Positions 10,550 through 23,386 of a DNA stretch of 64,000 nt are shown piece by piece. Position numbers and translations under genes: made by a program. Each line of letters opens with the position of its first letter. Positions within the stretch are counted from its first letter, which is position 1. The stretch spans positions 4,787,001 to 4,851,000 of the forward strand of contig JANJXV010000037.1 in assembly GCA_024803745.1 (NCBI GenBank), in the 5' to 3' direction. Below the pieces are notes generated by a model, which worked only from the letters and a program-made list of their open reading frames with translations, was not told the DNA's origin and ran no database searches. The DNA is from Megascapheus bottae (Eukaryota > Chordata > Mammalia > Rodentia > Geomyidae).

Positions 10550-13500
10550 CTGAAGAAATGAAGGTACATGAACATTAGGTGAAACAGGCTAGATTTACAA
10601 CAGAACAGCTTCTTTTAAGGCAAAAACAAAAAGACCCAAAATTAATTAATGGCACATCTTTATGGAGCACAGGGTGATATTTTGATATAGTTAAACATCA
10701 TGGATTAATCAACTCAGTATCACAGAAGATTTTTTAATTTTTGTGAGCTAATAATACTCATCACACAAAACACTCCTTTCCCTCTAGCTATGTTGAATTA
10801 TACAATATTGCTAACTATAACCATTCCCTGTGCAACAGAATAATAGAACTATTCTTCGTGTCTGTTCAAACAATCTCTCCTATCCTGAAAATACATTTCT
10901 TAATGGATATGAATTCTTGTCTTCTGTTTATCTAACATCAGGGGCATGAAGTAAAAATAGGCTGGATACAAGAAATTATAGAAAAGAAGCAACACTAATA
11001 AAAACTAAGACTGATTTTTATTCCATTATCTTAAAAATGAGAAAAATCATCAAGGGTTGGGAGTTTGGCCTAGTAGAGTGCTTGCCTACATATACACTAA
11101 GACTGGTACCAGATACATAGAAAAAAGCTGGAAGTCGTGCTGTGGCTCAAGTGGTAGAGCTCTAGCCTTGAGAAAGTCCAAGGACAGTACTCAGGCCCTG
11201 AGTTCAAGCCCTATGACTGACACCCCCCCCTCCCCGCCCCAGTCTAAGTCATAGCCACATACTGGTGGCTTATATCTGTAATCTGAACTATTCAGCAGGC
11301 TAAGATCTGAGTATTGCAGTTCAAAGCCAGACTGGGCAGAAAAGTCCATAAAACCTCCATCTAACCCATCAAAAAAGCCGGAACAACAGAGTTGTGGCTC
11401 AAGTAGAGAGCACTAGCCTTGAGCACAAAAGCTCAAGTACAGTACCCAGGTCCTGAGTTCTGTCCCCCTTCCCCCAAACAAACAAACCATAAACAAAACA
11501 CTAAGTATCTACAAGCATTACCAAAATGATTTTTTTCTTTTTCTGGTTCTTCAGAGTAAATTCCTCAGGATTATCACACTTGAGCCATTCTTCCAGTCCT
11601 TTTTGGCTTTTAGTGAGGTGGGTTTTTTGTTTCTTTATAGTTTGCTTTGCTTTTTTCAGATAAGAGCTCTTTTTTGGAGGGGGTGGGGGCTGGAGGGCTG
11701 GAGTTCAAGTCGTGTGACTTGAACTTTGAGCCTAGGCACTGTCCCTTAGCTCTTCAGCTCAAGGCTACTGCCCTACCCCTTAAGCCAGTGCCATTTCCAT
11801 TTTTCTGGTGATTAATTGGAGATAACAGTCTCTGTAATGCCGGGCTGGCTTTGAACTTTGATTCTCAGCCTCCTGAGTAGCTAGGATTATAGGCGTGAAC
11901 CACTGTGCCCAGCAAGAGCTCCTATTTTTGTCCCAACCTGGGATGAAAATATAATCTTCCTAATTTCTTAATTTCTGCCTTCTGAGTAACTGGGACTACT
12001 GGCCCAAACCACCATGACCAGCCTTTTTTCTTGCTTTTATTTTTTTTTTTTTGCGGAGGGGGAGGGGGGCAGTCCTGGGCTTGAGCTAGGGCCTCAACAC
12101 TGTCCTTGGACTTTCTCAAGGCTAGAGCTCTACTACTTGAGCCTCAGCACCACTTCTGGCTTTTTTCTATGTATGTGGTACTGAGGAATTGAACCAAGGT
12201 CTTCATGTATGCTAGGCAAGCACTCAACCACTAGGCCAAACTCTCAGCCTTTCTTTCTTTTCTATAAAAAGAAAGAGGTACATTTCCTGTTTATGTTATA
12301 TAAAATTATAGTCAGAAAATGCTTTATGAACTATAATTGCTTGAGATCTGTAAGAGAATAAACTATAATAAATTATAATAAATTAATAAATTATAGGTAC
12401 AAAAAATAAAAAGCAAACTAAATTCTCATATTTTAAGAGGTTGATTACTACTTTATATGCATTGAAGAAAAACCAGTATTATTTAAAACTTGTACTATTT
12501 CAAGTTAAAAAAAATATAAAGTGGGATGTGTTCCAGTTCAACTCTTGAGTTCTTGAATTTACCTCCTCTTTGACTTCTTCCTCCTCAGTTTCAGTGGATA
12601 TAGATGGTACCTTGGGTTTGTGCCATGATATTTGTAGCCGGCGGTCTTTGAATTTTGACCCTTGGTTTGCAGCCTAAAATACATTTTAGATTATGTTAAG
12701 TTTACAGTCATATATACTAGTTTCTTTAAATTCTGTGCTTCTTTAAAAGTCCAATGATAGCATGAATACTCAGTATATATATGTGACATAGTGTCTGTTA
12801 GGAGGGAACAGATGGGATTGAGGAGAATGATGAAAGGGAGATGGATCAAAAAGTGCAGTACTGGATACTAAGACAACTATGTTGAACTATAACTCCCTTG
12901 GTACAACCTTGTGAAGTTCAGGGGGAAAAAAGTATAAAAATTTAGGGAGATACTATTTGCTAACTATGGATTGCACAATCCAGAAAACAAGAAATTATTT
13001 GTAATTAAAGCAATTATATGTTCTGGTATATCTGGAATAGTGCATGATTTATGTTTAAAGTTTAGTATTTATTTTGATTTACAAGCATGAGTGATATTCT
13101 CACTCTATTATATACTATGCTGAGGTCAATAAAGTCTTTTCTTAAGCCTTCAACAGTTAACCTTTGATTTTACGATGTACATAAATAGACTCACATTAAA
13201 CTTGAAAATTGGTGATTCAAAATATATATATCGGGCCCGGGAGTTTGGCCTAGTGGTAGAGAGCTTGTCCGGCATGCACAAAGACCCAGATTCGATTACT
13301 CGGTACCACATACATAGAAAAAAAAAAAAGCCAGAAGTGGTGCTGAGGCCCAAGTGGTAGAGCTCTAGCTTTGAGAAAGTCCAAGGACAGTGCTCAGGAC
13401 TGGCAGAAAAAAATATCATAGGCTGGGAGTATGGCCTGGTGGTAGAGTTCTTGCCTAGCATCCACAAAGACCTGAGTTCAGTTTCTTGGTACCACTTCCA

Positions 13501-16411
13501 AAAAAGCCGGAAGTGGTGCTGTGGTTCAAGTAGTAGAGTGCTAGCTCTGAGAAACCTCAATGACACTGCCCAGGCCCTGAGTTCAAGCCCCTGGACTGGC
13601 CCACAAAAACAAAAAAAATAAGTAAAAATAAATCACCAATCCATTTCAGGTCAGTCCACTCCACTGTATCTCTTATAGCTGTACTTATATTTGATAAGGT
13701 TATTCCACTTCCCCTTTTGAAATGCTGTTTGATAATAAGTACTCACACATTCATCTAACCTATGATTCAACATTAGACATATACTATCCAAACGCAAGGT
13801 AAAAGGGCTATTTCATTTGGTTTTGTACTGCTTTCTAAACATTTCTTTCCCATCAGTAAATTTCAATAAGAAAAGGTAAATGTTTTATTTTAAAGATCAA
13901 GCAACATAGAGCAAAGAAAAGGCATCAAAACTATCATGACAGTGAATCTCACATTATCTCTAAAGGCTTTTCTAGCAAAATTCCCACAGAATACTAACTC
14001 TGTTCTGCCACAGTCCTGAAAACTGTAACTGGTGTGTCCTTTTAATTTGCCCTTCACTGCTTCACCACCTTCTATGAAACTTGAGGCTTCACCCCAGTCT
14101 GTCCAGGAAAAGTGAGAAACCTCATGACATACTTTTTGTAAGTTTCCAAAGAATACCTGGACCACTGTAGGATAAAGGTGTATGTATATCACTTGGACAC
14201 ACAAAAAGTCAACTACTGCCTGTATAGGTAACATGCTGTGACCTCAGAAAATAATTTCCAGCATTTCTTGTGAGGGAAGAATGTTTATAATCTAGTACAA
14301 AATAATCATGGCTCTTGGGACATACCAAACTGCTACCATCATCAGGTGGTATGTACAATAGACATCCTTTGCCTTTAATCCAGCCTCTCAACAAAGCCCA
14401 ATTTAGAAGCTTTCCCTGCTTTTTTTGTTCCTTTCAGGACTAATTAATTTTAAATGAAAATATTTTAGAATTTATACTAAGACAAATTGATAGCTATTTG
14501 TCAATGCTGGAGTCTGAACGCAGGCTTCTCACTCGCTAGGCTGCTCCACCACAGAGCTAGTGATTCCCATCATCATACACGCCATGCACCAGGCTCGGGG
14601 AAGAGAGGAGAATTAGGGCTCGCTGAATCAACAACTATCTAAATGGTTCTTTCTCTCTTTCTTTCTTTCTTTCCTTTCTCTCTCTCTCTTTTCTTCTTCT
14701 TCTTCTTCTTCTTCTTCTTCTTCTTCTTCTTCTTCTTCTTCTTCTTCTTCTCCTTCTCCTTCTTCTTCCCCTCCCTCTCCCTCTCTTCTTTCTTTCCTTC
14801 CTTCCTTCCTTCCTTCCTTCCTTCCTTCCTTCCTTCTTTCTTTCTTTCTTCTTTCTTGTCCTGAAGATTGAACTCAGGGCCTGGACACTGCCCTTGAGCT
14901 TACTCAAGACTAGCACCTCTACTACTTGCACCACAGGACCATGGACTTTTTCTATGTATATGGTAATGAAGAATCAAATCCTGAGCTTCATGCATGCTGG
15001 GTAAGCACTTTACTACCAGGCCACACTCCCAGTCCCTAAGTGTTTTTCTCTCCACTAAGTCCTGATTGCTATCCTTCACAATTACTACAGGTGAGGTTTA
15101 ACCCAAAGAGCAAACAAGGGAAAACCCCCATTACTTAAATTCAACCATGACAACTGTCCCCCTCAGCAAAGATTAGTTTAGAAATGACACTTCTGGCTGA
15201 ATTAAATACACATCACAGGGTGAAATTGATGGAGAGCAGGTAAGAACAGTTCCCTTCAATATATTTTAAGACTGGCTTAAAGGCTGGGAATGGGGCTAGT
15301 AGCAGAGAACTTGACTAGCATGCATGAAGCTCTGGGTACAATTCCCCAGACCACATACACAGAAAAAGCTGGAAGTGATGCTATGACTCAAGTGGTAGAG
15401 TGCTTGCCCTGAGCACAGAGGCTTAGGGACTGTGTCCGGGTCCTGAGTTAAAAGCCCCAGGACTGGCAAAAACAAAAAACTGCTGAACCTGCCCTTTTCG
15501 GCTTTTGAACAAGCCTGTTAGAAACTCATGTAAGAGCAGGGTAGGGTGGGTGAGGTAGCTCACGCCTGTAATCCTAGCTACTCAGGAGGCTGAGATCTAA
15601 GGGTCAAGGTTCAAAGCCAGCCGGCTTATCTCCATTTAACTACTAGAAAACCAGAAGTGGTGCTGTGGTTCAATGGGCAGGATGATAGCCTTGAGCTGAA
15701 GAGCTCAGGGAAAACACCCAGGCCCAGGGGCAGGGTGGTAGCCTTGGGCTGAAGAGCTCAGGGAGAACGTCCAGGCCAAGAATCCGAGCCCCACAATCAA
15801 CATCAAAAAAAATAAATAAAACTATCATGTATGTTATTCCTGCATACATACTTATAACATGAGGACAGGTACCTAAGAACAAAAAACCAACACACAAAGT
15901 GCAGCAGAGAACCAATGTAAGGAACTTGCGAGGCTCAGTTTCTGAGTGACTCAATTTGAAAACTTCCCTTTCTCAAGACTTCTTAAAAAAAAAAAATTGA
16001 CAAGTTTCTATCTTTTAAGTTACTTATCTGTTAGTTGGAGCTAAATGTATCTAAGAAAAGCATGCTTTCAAAATCAAGAAGGAAAAATATCCAAATCCAT
16101 CCCACATCACTGAGTTCAAGAATTTAAAAAAAAAAATTTTTTTTTGGTGGTGGTGGTGCTAGAGATCAAACACAAAGCCTTTTAACACATTAAGCTACAC
16201 ACAAAACCCATCTTTTAAATTAGATATATTTTCTTTACCAATACCTTGGGTCTAAAAGAAGAAAACAACATAAACCTAGAATTTGCTTTTAAAATATACA
16301 GTATAGGGGCTGGGAGTTTGGCCTACTCAAGTGATAGAGCTCTAGCCTTGAGAAAGTCCAGGGACAGTGCTCAGGCCCTGAGCTCAAACCCAAGACTGGC
16401 AAAAATAAATA

Positions 16412-16450
<39 letters not shown>

Positions 16451-18828
16451 CATACATATATATATATCTCAAATGGTTCATCCTGAAAGTGAATATATTA
16501 TAAAGAGCCTGATTAAGAGTATGTAGCTCGGGGCCGGGAGTTTGGCCTAGTGGTAGAGTGCTTGCCTAGCATGCACGAAGACCTGGGTTCAATTCCTCGG
16601 TACCACACACATAGAAAAAAGCCGGAAATGGTGCTGAGGCTCAAGTGGTAGAGCTCTAGCCTTGAGAAAGTCCAAGGACAGTGCTCAGGCCCCAAGCTCA
16701 AGCCTACAACTGGCAAAAAAAAAAAAAAAAAAAAAAAGAGTATGTAGCTCATTAAAAAGTAAGGGGCTGGGTGGAAAAAAATTTAAATGAACTTGAATTC
16801 TGCTGCCCAGACCTATTTAATACAGTTTCATTTATGTACAATTTTGTATTTACTTTTATTTTAACCTAGTAAGTCAATCCCCAAATTTTTCTATTTCATT
16901 TCTCTTTCAAACTATGTTCTTTTTTTTTCATTGTCAGGAGGAGTTACAGTTATATTCCTAAGGTAGTGAGTACATTACTTCTCGAACATTGCTACCCCTT
17001 CCCATGTTTTCTACTTTCCCTCTCCCCACCCCCTTACACTACATTCTTTTGTGTGTGGGGGTCATGGGGTTTGAACTATGAGTCTGGGTGCCATCCCTGA
17101 GCTCTTCAGCTCAGAGCTACCCCCCTACCTCAGGAGCCATAGCCCTACTTCCCATTTTCTAATGATTAATTGGAGATACGAGTCTCAGTCTTTAGTGCCA
17201 GGCTGGCTTTGAACTGTGATCCTCAGATCTCAGCCTCCTTAGTAGCTAGGATTAAAGACATGGGCCCCCATGCCTGGCCTTAGACTATATTCTAAATGTC
17301 AGCAAAATACTGTAAAAAAATTAGATGGCTTTAATTTTAGTACTGATGTTGTGAGAATACTTTATAGACACCATTTGTATTGGCACAACTGTAATTCCTT
17401 TATGATAAATTCTTCAAAGTAGATTGCCAGATACATGGACTGGGGGGGGCGGGAGGGGGGTTAGGAGTTTAACTCAGTGGAAGAGTACAGGTTCTGAGTT
17501 CTCTCCTCAGCTCTTGGGTGTGTGTGGGGGGGGGGGGGGAGAGAAGACACACCACACAAAGAAACAAGAACTCTTAAAAAAATAAAAACAAGGCCGGGAG
17601 TTTGGCCTAGTGGTAGAGTGCCTGCCTAGCATGCACGAAGACCCGGGTTCGATTCCTTGGTATCACATGTATAGAAAAAAGCTGGAAGTGGTACTGAGGC
17701 TCAAGTGGTAGAGCTCTAACCTTGAGAAAGTCCAAAGACAATGTTCAGGCCCTGAGCTAAAGCACAAGACTGGCAAGAAAAATAAAATAAAATTTAAAAA
17801 AAATTTAAAAAAAATTAAAAAGAAACAAAAACAAAGCACAAGCCTAGAAAGCATGAGGCCCTTTCATCCCCAGTACCACCAAAACAACAAAAACAGAACA
17901 CCAAAACCATAGCTCCAGAGCCTTGTACTTATACTATAGCACTAAAACCTACCTATCATCTTTTCATACAGATGTAACTCACCCATAAACCTTTAAAAGT
18001 AACAGCTGAATTTCAGAAATACTGATTTTATCTTGGATTCTGTGTCTTACAAAAGATGTTTCCAGTTAATAATACTCAATTTACTAATAGTAATGCCTGA
18101 GCATTATTCAAAAACACCATGCCTGAGTAGCTATTACTGGGGTGTTTTCCTAGTACTCTAGATTACCTGGAAGCATTCTAAAAGTTACCAAAATCAGTAT
18201 GCTGTTTTGTTTTAGAAGTCCTTTCCTCTTAGCTCTGTTTGCTTCTTCCACAACTGTCCAGACATAGCCCACCAGTCAGGTGAGAGCCATACTTTACACT
18301 TCACACACACCCATAAAACCCAAACATTATTAGAGGTTCTAGAACGGTTCTTTTTGCTTTTTGTAGTACTGGAGTTTGAATTCAGGACTTTGTGCTTACT
18401 ATGCAGGCACTTATCACTTAAGCCCAAATCTATAAGCCCTTAAAATGGTTCTACATTTTAGAAGAAAAAAGACAAATGTGATCATGAATTCTAGGTCAAA
18501 ACTTACACAAAATACTAAATATATTTACCTACAGCAAATCTCTACTTGTATGTTTGCATACAAGGTAATGATTGCCCCTACATACAGAAAACAACTAAAA
18601 TAATGTCTTCTACTTAGAAAATGTCTTACAATAAATATTTGAATAGTCTCTATCCTAGATTACTTTTATTTACTAAATAAAAATACCTGGAAACCATGTA
18701 ATAATCCTAAAACAAAAATCAAAGATAGCTTTGGAATGACTTATCATTACAAATGTGTTTTATGTGGAACATTATGGAACTACATACAAAGCCAGACCTA
18801 CTTCTTGACCTTCAGATATGTTAAGAAT

Positions 18829-18864
<36 letters not shown>

Positions 18865-21800
18865 ATGGACTGTGCAAAGGAAATGCTGAATACAACAGTT
18901 TTTAAGTGAGTAATATTGCTACTTAGAAAACTTACTGAGAAATGCTGAAGTAATTCATCCTTTTCCTCTTCAATGAATCCCCCAACTGTTAGTGCTTTGG
19001 GGCGGTGGTCCACGACCATGTGATTTAGTGAGCCCCTCCCTCTTGCTCCACGGCCTCGGCCTCTTCCTCGACCTTGAGAGGACATGGTCTTTCCTCGACC
19101 CACAGGTAAAATACCTAATCTTGCTGCCTAAACAATAAAAGGGAATGGAATTGTAAATGTTGTAAAGTAGGAAAGAGAAAAAATCTATTTTCTGAGATAG
19201 TAAATACAGCAAGTTAAATCTCACCTCGACCTGTAACTGATTGAGTTTTTTCCTCAGCTCTGTTGTGTCTTCTCCTGAGGACAGCCTCTTGTGGAGGTCC
19301 AGTTCTGTATCTAGTAGTTCTTTCTGGGCCTTTGGAAACATCAAGAGTAATAAGGTATTTCTTAAAATAACTTCAAAGCTCTTATCTAGAACATTACAAT
19401 ATACAATGACACAGCTTTGTGGGTTTTTTTTTTGAAAATGATGCAATAAAGATGGATGTGTCAAGTAACTTTACAGATGTAAGATTATAAAGAAAGCATA
19501 TAAGACTGAAGAAAGCATTACACTCAATGGAAATACTAAGCAATATTACTGAATAAAAGAGTCATTAAAATGAGGAACCAGCCCACTCTAATGTTTTAAA
19601 TAGTAAGATTTTTGCAGATTATGCCTACTGTATTTGCTACTTATAAGAATGAGGCAGAAGGGCGGGGTGTTTACCCTAGTGGTACAGCGCTTGCCTAGCA
19701 TGCATGAAGACAGGTTTGCAGAAGGGCGGGGAGTTTAGCCTAATGGTACAGCGCTTGCCTAGCATGCACGAAGACTCAGGTTCGATTCCTCAGTGCCACA
19801 TACATAGAAAAGGCTGGAAATGGTGCTATGGCACCAAGAACAGTGCTCAGGCCCTGAGTTTAAGCCCCAGGACTGGCAAAAAAAAGAAGAAGAAGAAGAA
19901 AGAAAGGGGGATGGAAATAAAAGGAAAGGAAAAACTACTTATGTTCTTCCAATATCAAAAAGAAATCTTAATACAAACAGTATTTTTATTATTTGGGGAG
20001 CTTTCATTTCACTTATTTTTTGCAGTACTAGCACTGAACATGCTAACATGAACATGAACTAGCAAACGTGCTAACATGAACACTACCACTAAAGGCAGAA
20101 GCCATTCACCTGCTTCCTTTTTCCTTTGCAGCAGTACTGGTGATTAAACCAAGTTCACTGTGCTTTTTAAAAACCTATTTGGTTTGTTTGTTTTTTAATC
20201 TCAGGAATGCTAAGATTACATGCAAGTTCCAACACAAAGAAATCTTGGACAGGAGGGTACAGAGGCTCAAATAGAAAAGGTCAAGCACAGGTTTTGAACT
20301 CAATCCTTAGTAGGGGAAGGAGATGGGAGAGACAGAGAGAGATAGCTTAGGAGTAGCTTAATAATAACTTTTCAGGTAATTTTACTAGTTAATCTAGTAG
20401 ATATCTAAAGGTTTCACAGTACTTTCCTAATACCAAGCCCATGTAGATGCTAATAACCCTAAACCCTATATTAAGTATCAAATTATAGGCACCTCTGTTT
20501 TTGTCTTCACTTTGGATTGTGTGGAGACTGCAGAAGATGTTTTTAATTCATCTTTCAATTGTGAAATCTTTTCTCCAAGTTCTTTCAAAGTCTTCATTAT
20601 GTTTGCTCTTTCTTCTGGTTTCATGTTTTTGTTTTTTTCTAGCTTGGATATCAGCATCTACAAAATAATCAGTAAAATATAAGACTATGCTTTACTATAT
20701 TATGGATAATTCTATAAATCAATTCTATACATCGATTCTCGCATGTAAATAATGTGCTCCTATATCTTACCTTTTGACATTCTATTTGTTTTTCTAACAT
20801 TTCCTGTTTCTTCTTCCGCATATCTTGTTGTAGCTTCATGGCTTCCTATTCAGACCAGTAAAGAAGAAATCAGTAAATGATAACAAATAATAATGTTAAC
20901 ATATTCTAATAATAATAATAATGCTTCTATATCTTCTTAGTCATCTCTTCCTTTTTCTTTTTTTTGGTCGGTCATGTGGCTTGAACTCAGCCTGGGTATC
21001 GTCCCTGAGATTTCCAGCTCAAGGCCAGAGCTCTACACTTTAAGCCACAGTGCCACTTCCAATTTTTTGGAGGTTAACTGGAGATAAGAGTCTCATGTCT
21101 TTTGTGCCTGGGCCAGCTTTGAATTGCCATCCTCAGATCGCAGTCTCCTGCGTAGCTAAGATTATAGATGTGAACTACTGGAGCCTGGCTGTCATCTTTT
21201 TAAGACAGAGTTTTCCTCCTATTACAATAATCAGCTGAGGAAGAAGCCAAGGAAGAAGTAGTAGAGCACAAGCCTTGAGTAGAAAAGCTAAATCAAGAGC
21301 GTGAGCCCTTGAGTTCAACCCCCTAGTACTGGCAACAACAACAACAAAAAAACCAAACACCTGACAATAATGACTTAAGAACTCTGTCTTTCCTGTGTAA
21401 GGTAGGAAGTATTGAAAAAGTTACCTGTTTTTTTTTAAGAACTTCTTGAACATCATGAGATTTAGACCCTGAAGAAAGTTTTGAAGATGTCTTTAAGTTT
21501 GTGGAGCTATAAACTGTTTTTGGATGGCTTGGAGCTGAAAATATCTAAAAAGCAAAAACAAAAAGATAAATAAAACATAAATGGTTGCATCATTAAAATC
21601 ATTTTCAGAAGAACTATTTCTACCTGGGCATTTATTTATGGCTCATGCCTATAATCCTAGCTACTCAGGATGCTGAAATCAGAGGATCACAGTTCAAAGT
21701 CAGCCCAAGTAGGAAAATCTATGAGACTCTTATTGTCAAATTAAAACACCTACACACCAATAGTGGAGCTATGGCTCAAAGTGGTAGAGTGCTAGCCTCG

Positions 21801-21948
21801 AGCATTATAAACAGCTCTGGGACAGTGTCTAAGCCCTGAGTTCAAGCCCCATCAGTGACAAAAAGAAAAAAAAAAAAAAGATTTGCATTCTTCTGAGAAC
21901 ATGTGGGCACAGGCACATGGGCATGTGCATACGCATGGGTGTGCGTGT

Positions 21949-22001
<53 letters not shown>

Positions 22002-22447
22002 TTTGAGGATAAAAATGTCAACTTTCTGAAAAAGGAATAGAGCCAGACCCACAAACACAAGTATTGTAACTTGTGTCTCATTAGAGGAAGTTTCAGAAGG
22101 AGGGGAGAAACAAGGTTATAAAAAGTGGAAGGGAAAATGAAAAGGGAGAGGAAAGAGAGTTAAGAAAGATTATACAAGGGGTGGATATGATCAAAATACA
22201 TTATATAGCCAGGTGTCAGTAGCTCACACCTATAATCCTAACTACTCAGGAGGCTGAAATGTGAGGATCTTGGTTTGAAAAGCCTGCCAGTTACAAGAAA
22301 GTCCATGAGATTCATGTCCAGTTAACCACCCAAAAGGCCAGAACTGGAGCTGAGGCTCAAGTGGTAGAGCTATAGCCTTTAGTGAAAATGCTAAGGGACA
22401 GTACCCAGACTAAGTTAGAGCCCCAGAACTAGTACATGTACATGTAT

Positions 22448-22510
<63 letters not shown>

Positions 22511-23347
22511 TCACATACCAAGAAAAAAGGAAAAGTGTTAAAGAAATGGACTAATAAGTACATCTTAATAAATAACTAAAGGGCTGGAGATGTGGCTTTG
22601 TGGTAGAGTGCTTCCTGAACATGCATGAAGCCTTGGGTTCTAGTTCTTGATACCACATAAACAAATAAAAATGGTTTTTTAAAACATAGCAACTAGGACT
22701 CAGAGCGTGGACTCAGAGAGTGCTTGCCTGGCATGCACGAAGCCCTGCGTTTGAAGCCCTGTGGTTCCCCGGAACCACATATACAAAAAAGGCCATGAGT
22801 GGCGCTGTGGTTCTAGTGGCAGAGGACTAGCCTTGAGCAAAAGTGTCCAGGCCCTGAGTTCAAGCCCCAGGACTGGCAAAATTTTTTTTTTAATTTTAAA
22901 ATTAAAAATAGTAACTAAAACTATTCTCTTTAGCTATAGAAAAAATAATAAACTTCAGCTGGACAGTGGCTCCTTATGCCTGTAATCTAAGCTACACAGG
23001 AGGCTGAGATCTGAGGATCATGGTTTAAAGGCAGTGTGGACAGAAGAGTTTGTGAGGTTCTTATCTCTAATTATCCACCAAAAAAAAATGAGAAATTTGG
23101 CTGTGGCTCAAAGTGGTAAAGCACTAGCATCACTGAACACAGAAGCTCAAGGACAGGAGCCAGAAGCATGCCTAGTGATAACGTGCTTGCCTAGCATGCA
23201 TGAAGCCCTGGGTTCAATTCCCCAAAACCACATACACAGAAAAAGCCAGAAGTGGTGCTGTGGCTCAAGTGGCAGAGTGCTAGTCTTGAGCAAAGTGTCC
23301 AAGGACAGTGCCCAGGCCCTGAGTTCAAGTCCCAGAACAGGTACCAA

Positions 23348-23386
<39 letters not shown>

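Noticed and set aside
13150..13566. Long minus-strand open frame with a protein-like sequence, recurring at many loci
   Set aside because: It is the antisense strand of IDL-Geo copies. The recurrence reflects the repeat, not a gene family; discussed as a finding only for its splice potential.
14635..14934. Open frame of Arg/Lys/Glu-rich protein
   Set aside because: It is a translation of the polypyrimidine microsatellite and the adjoining SINE.
21842..22081. Open frames rich in Cys-Val
   Set aside because: They are translations of the (CA)n microsatellite.
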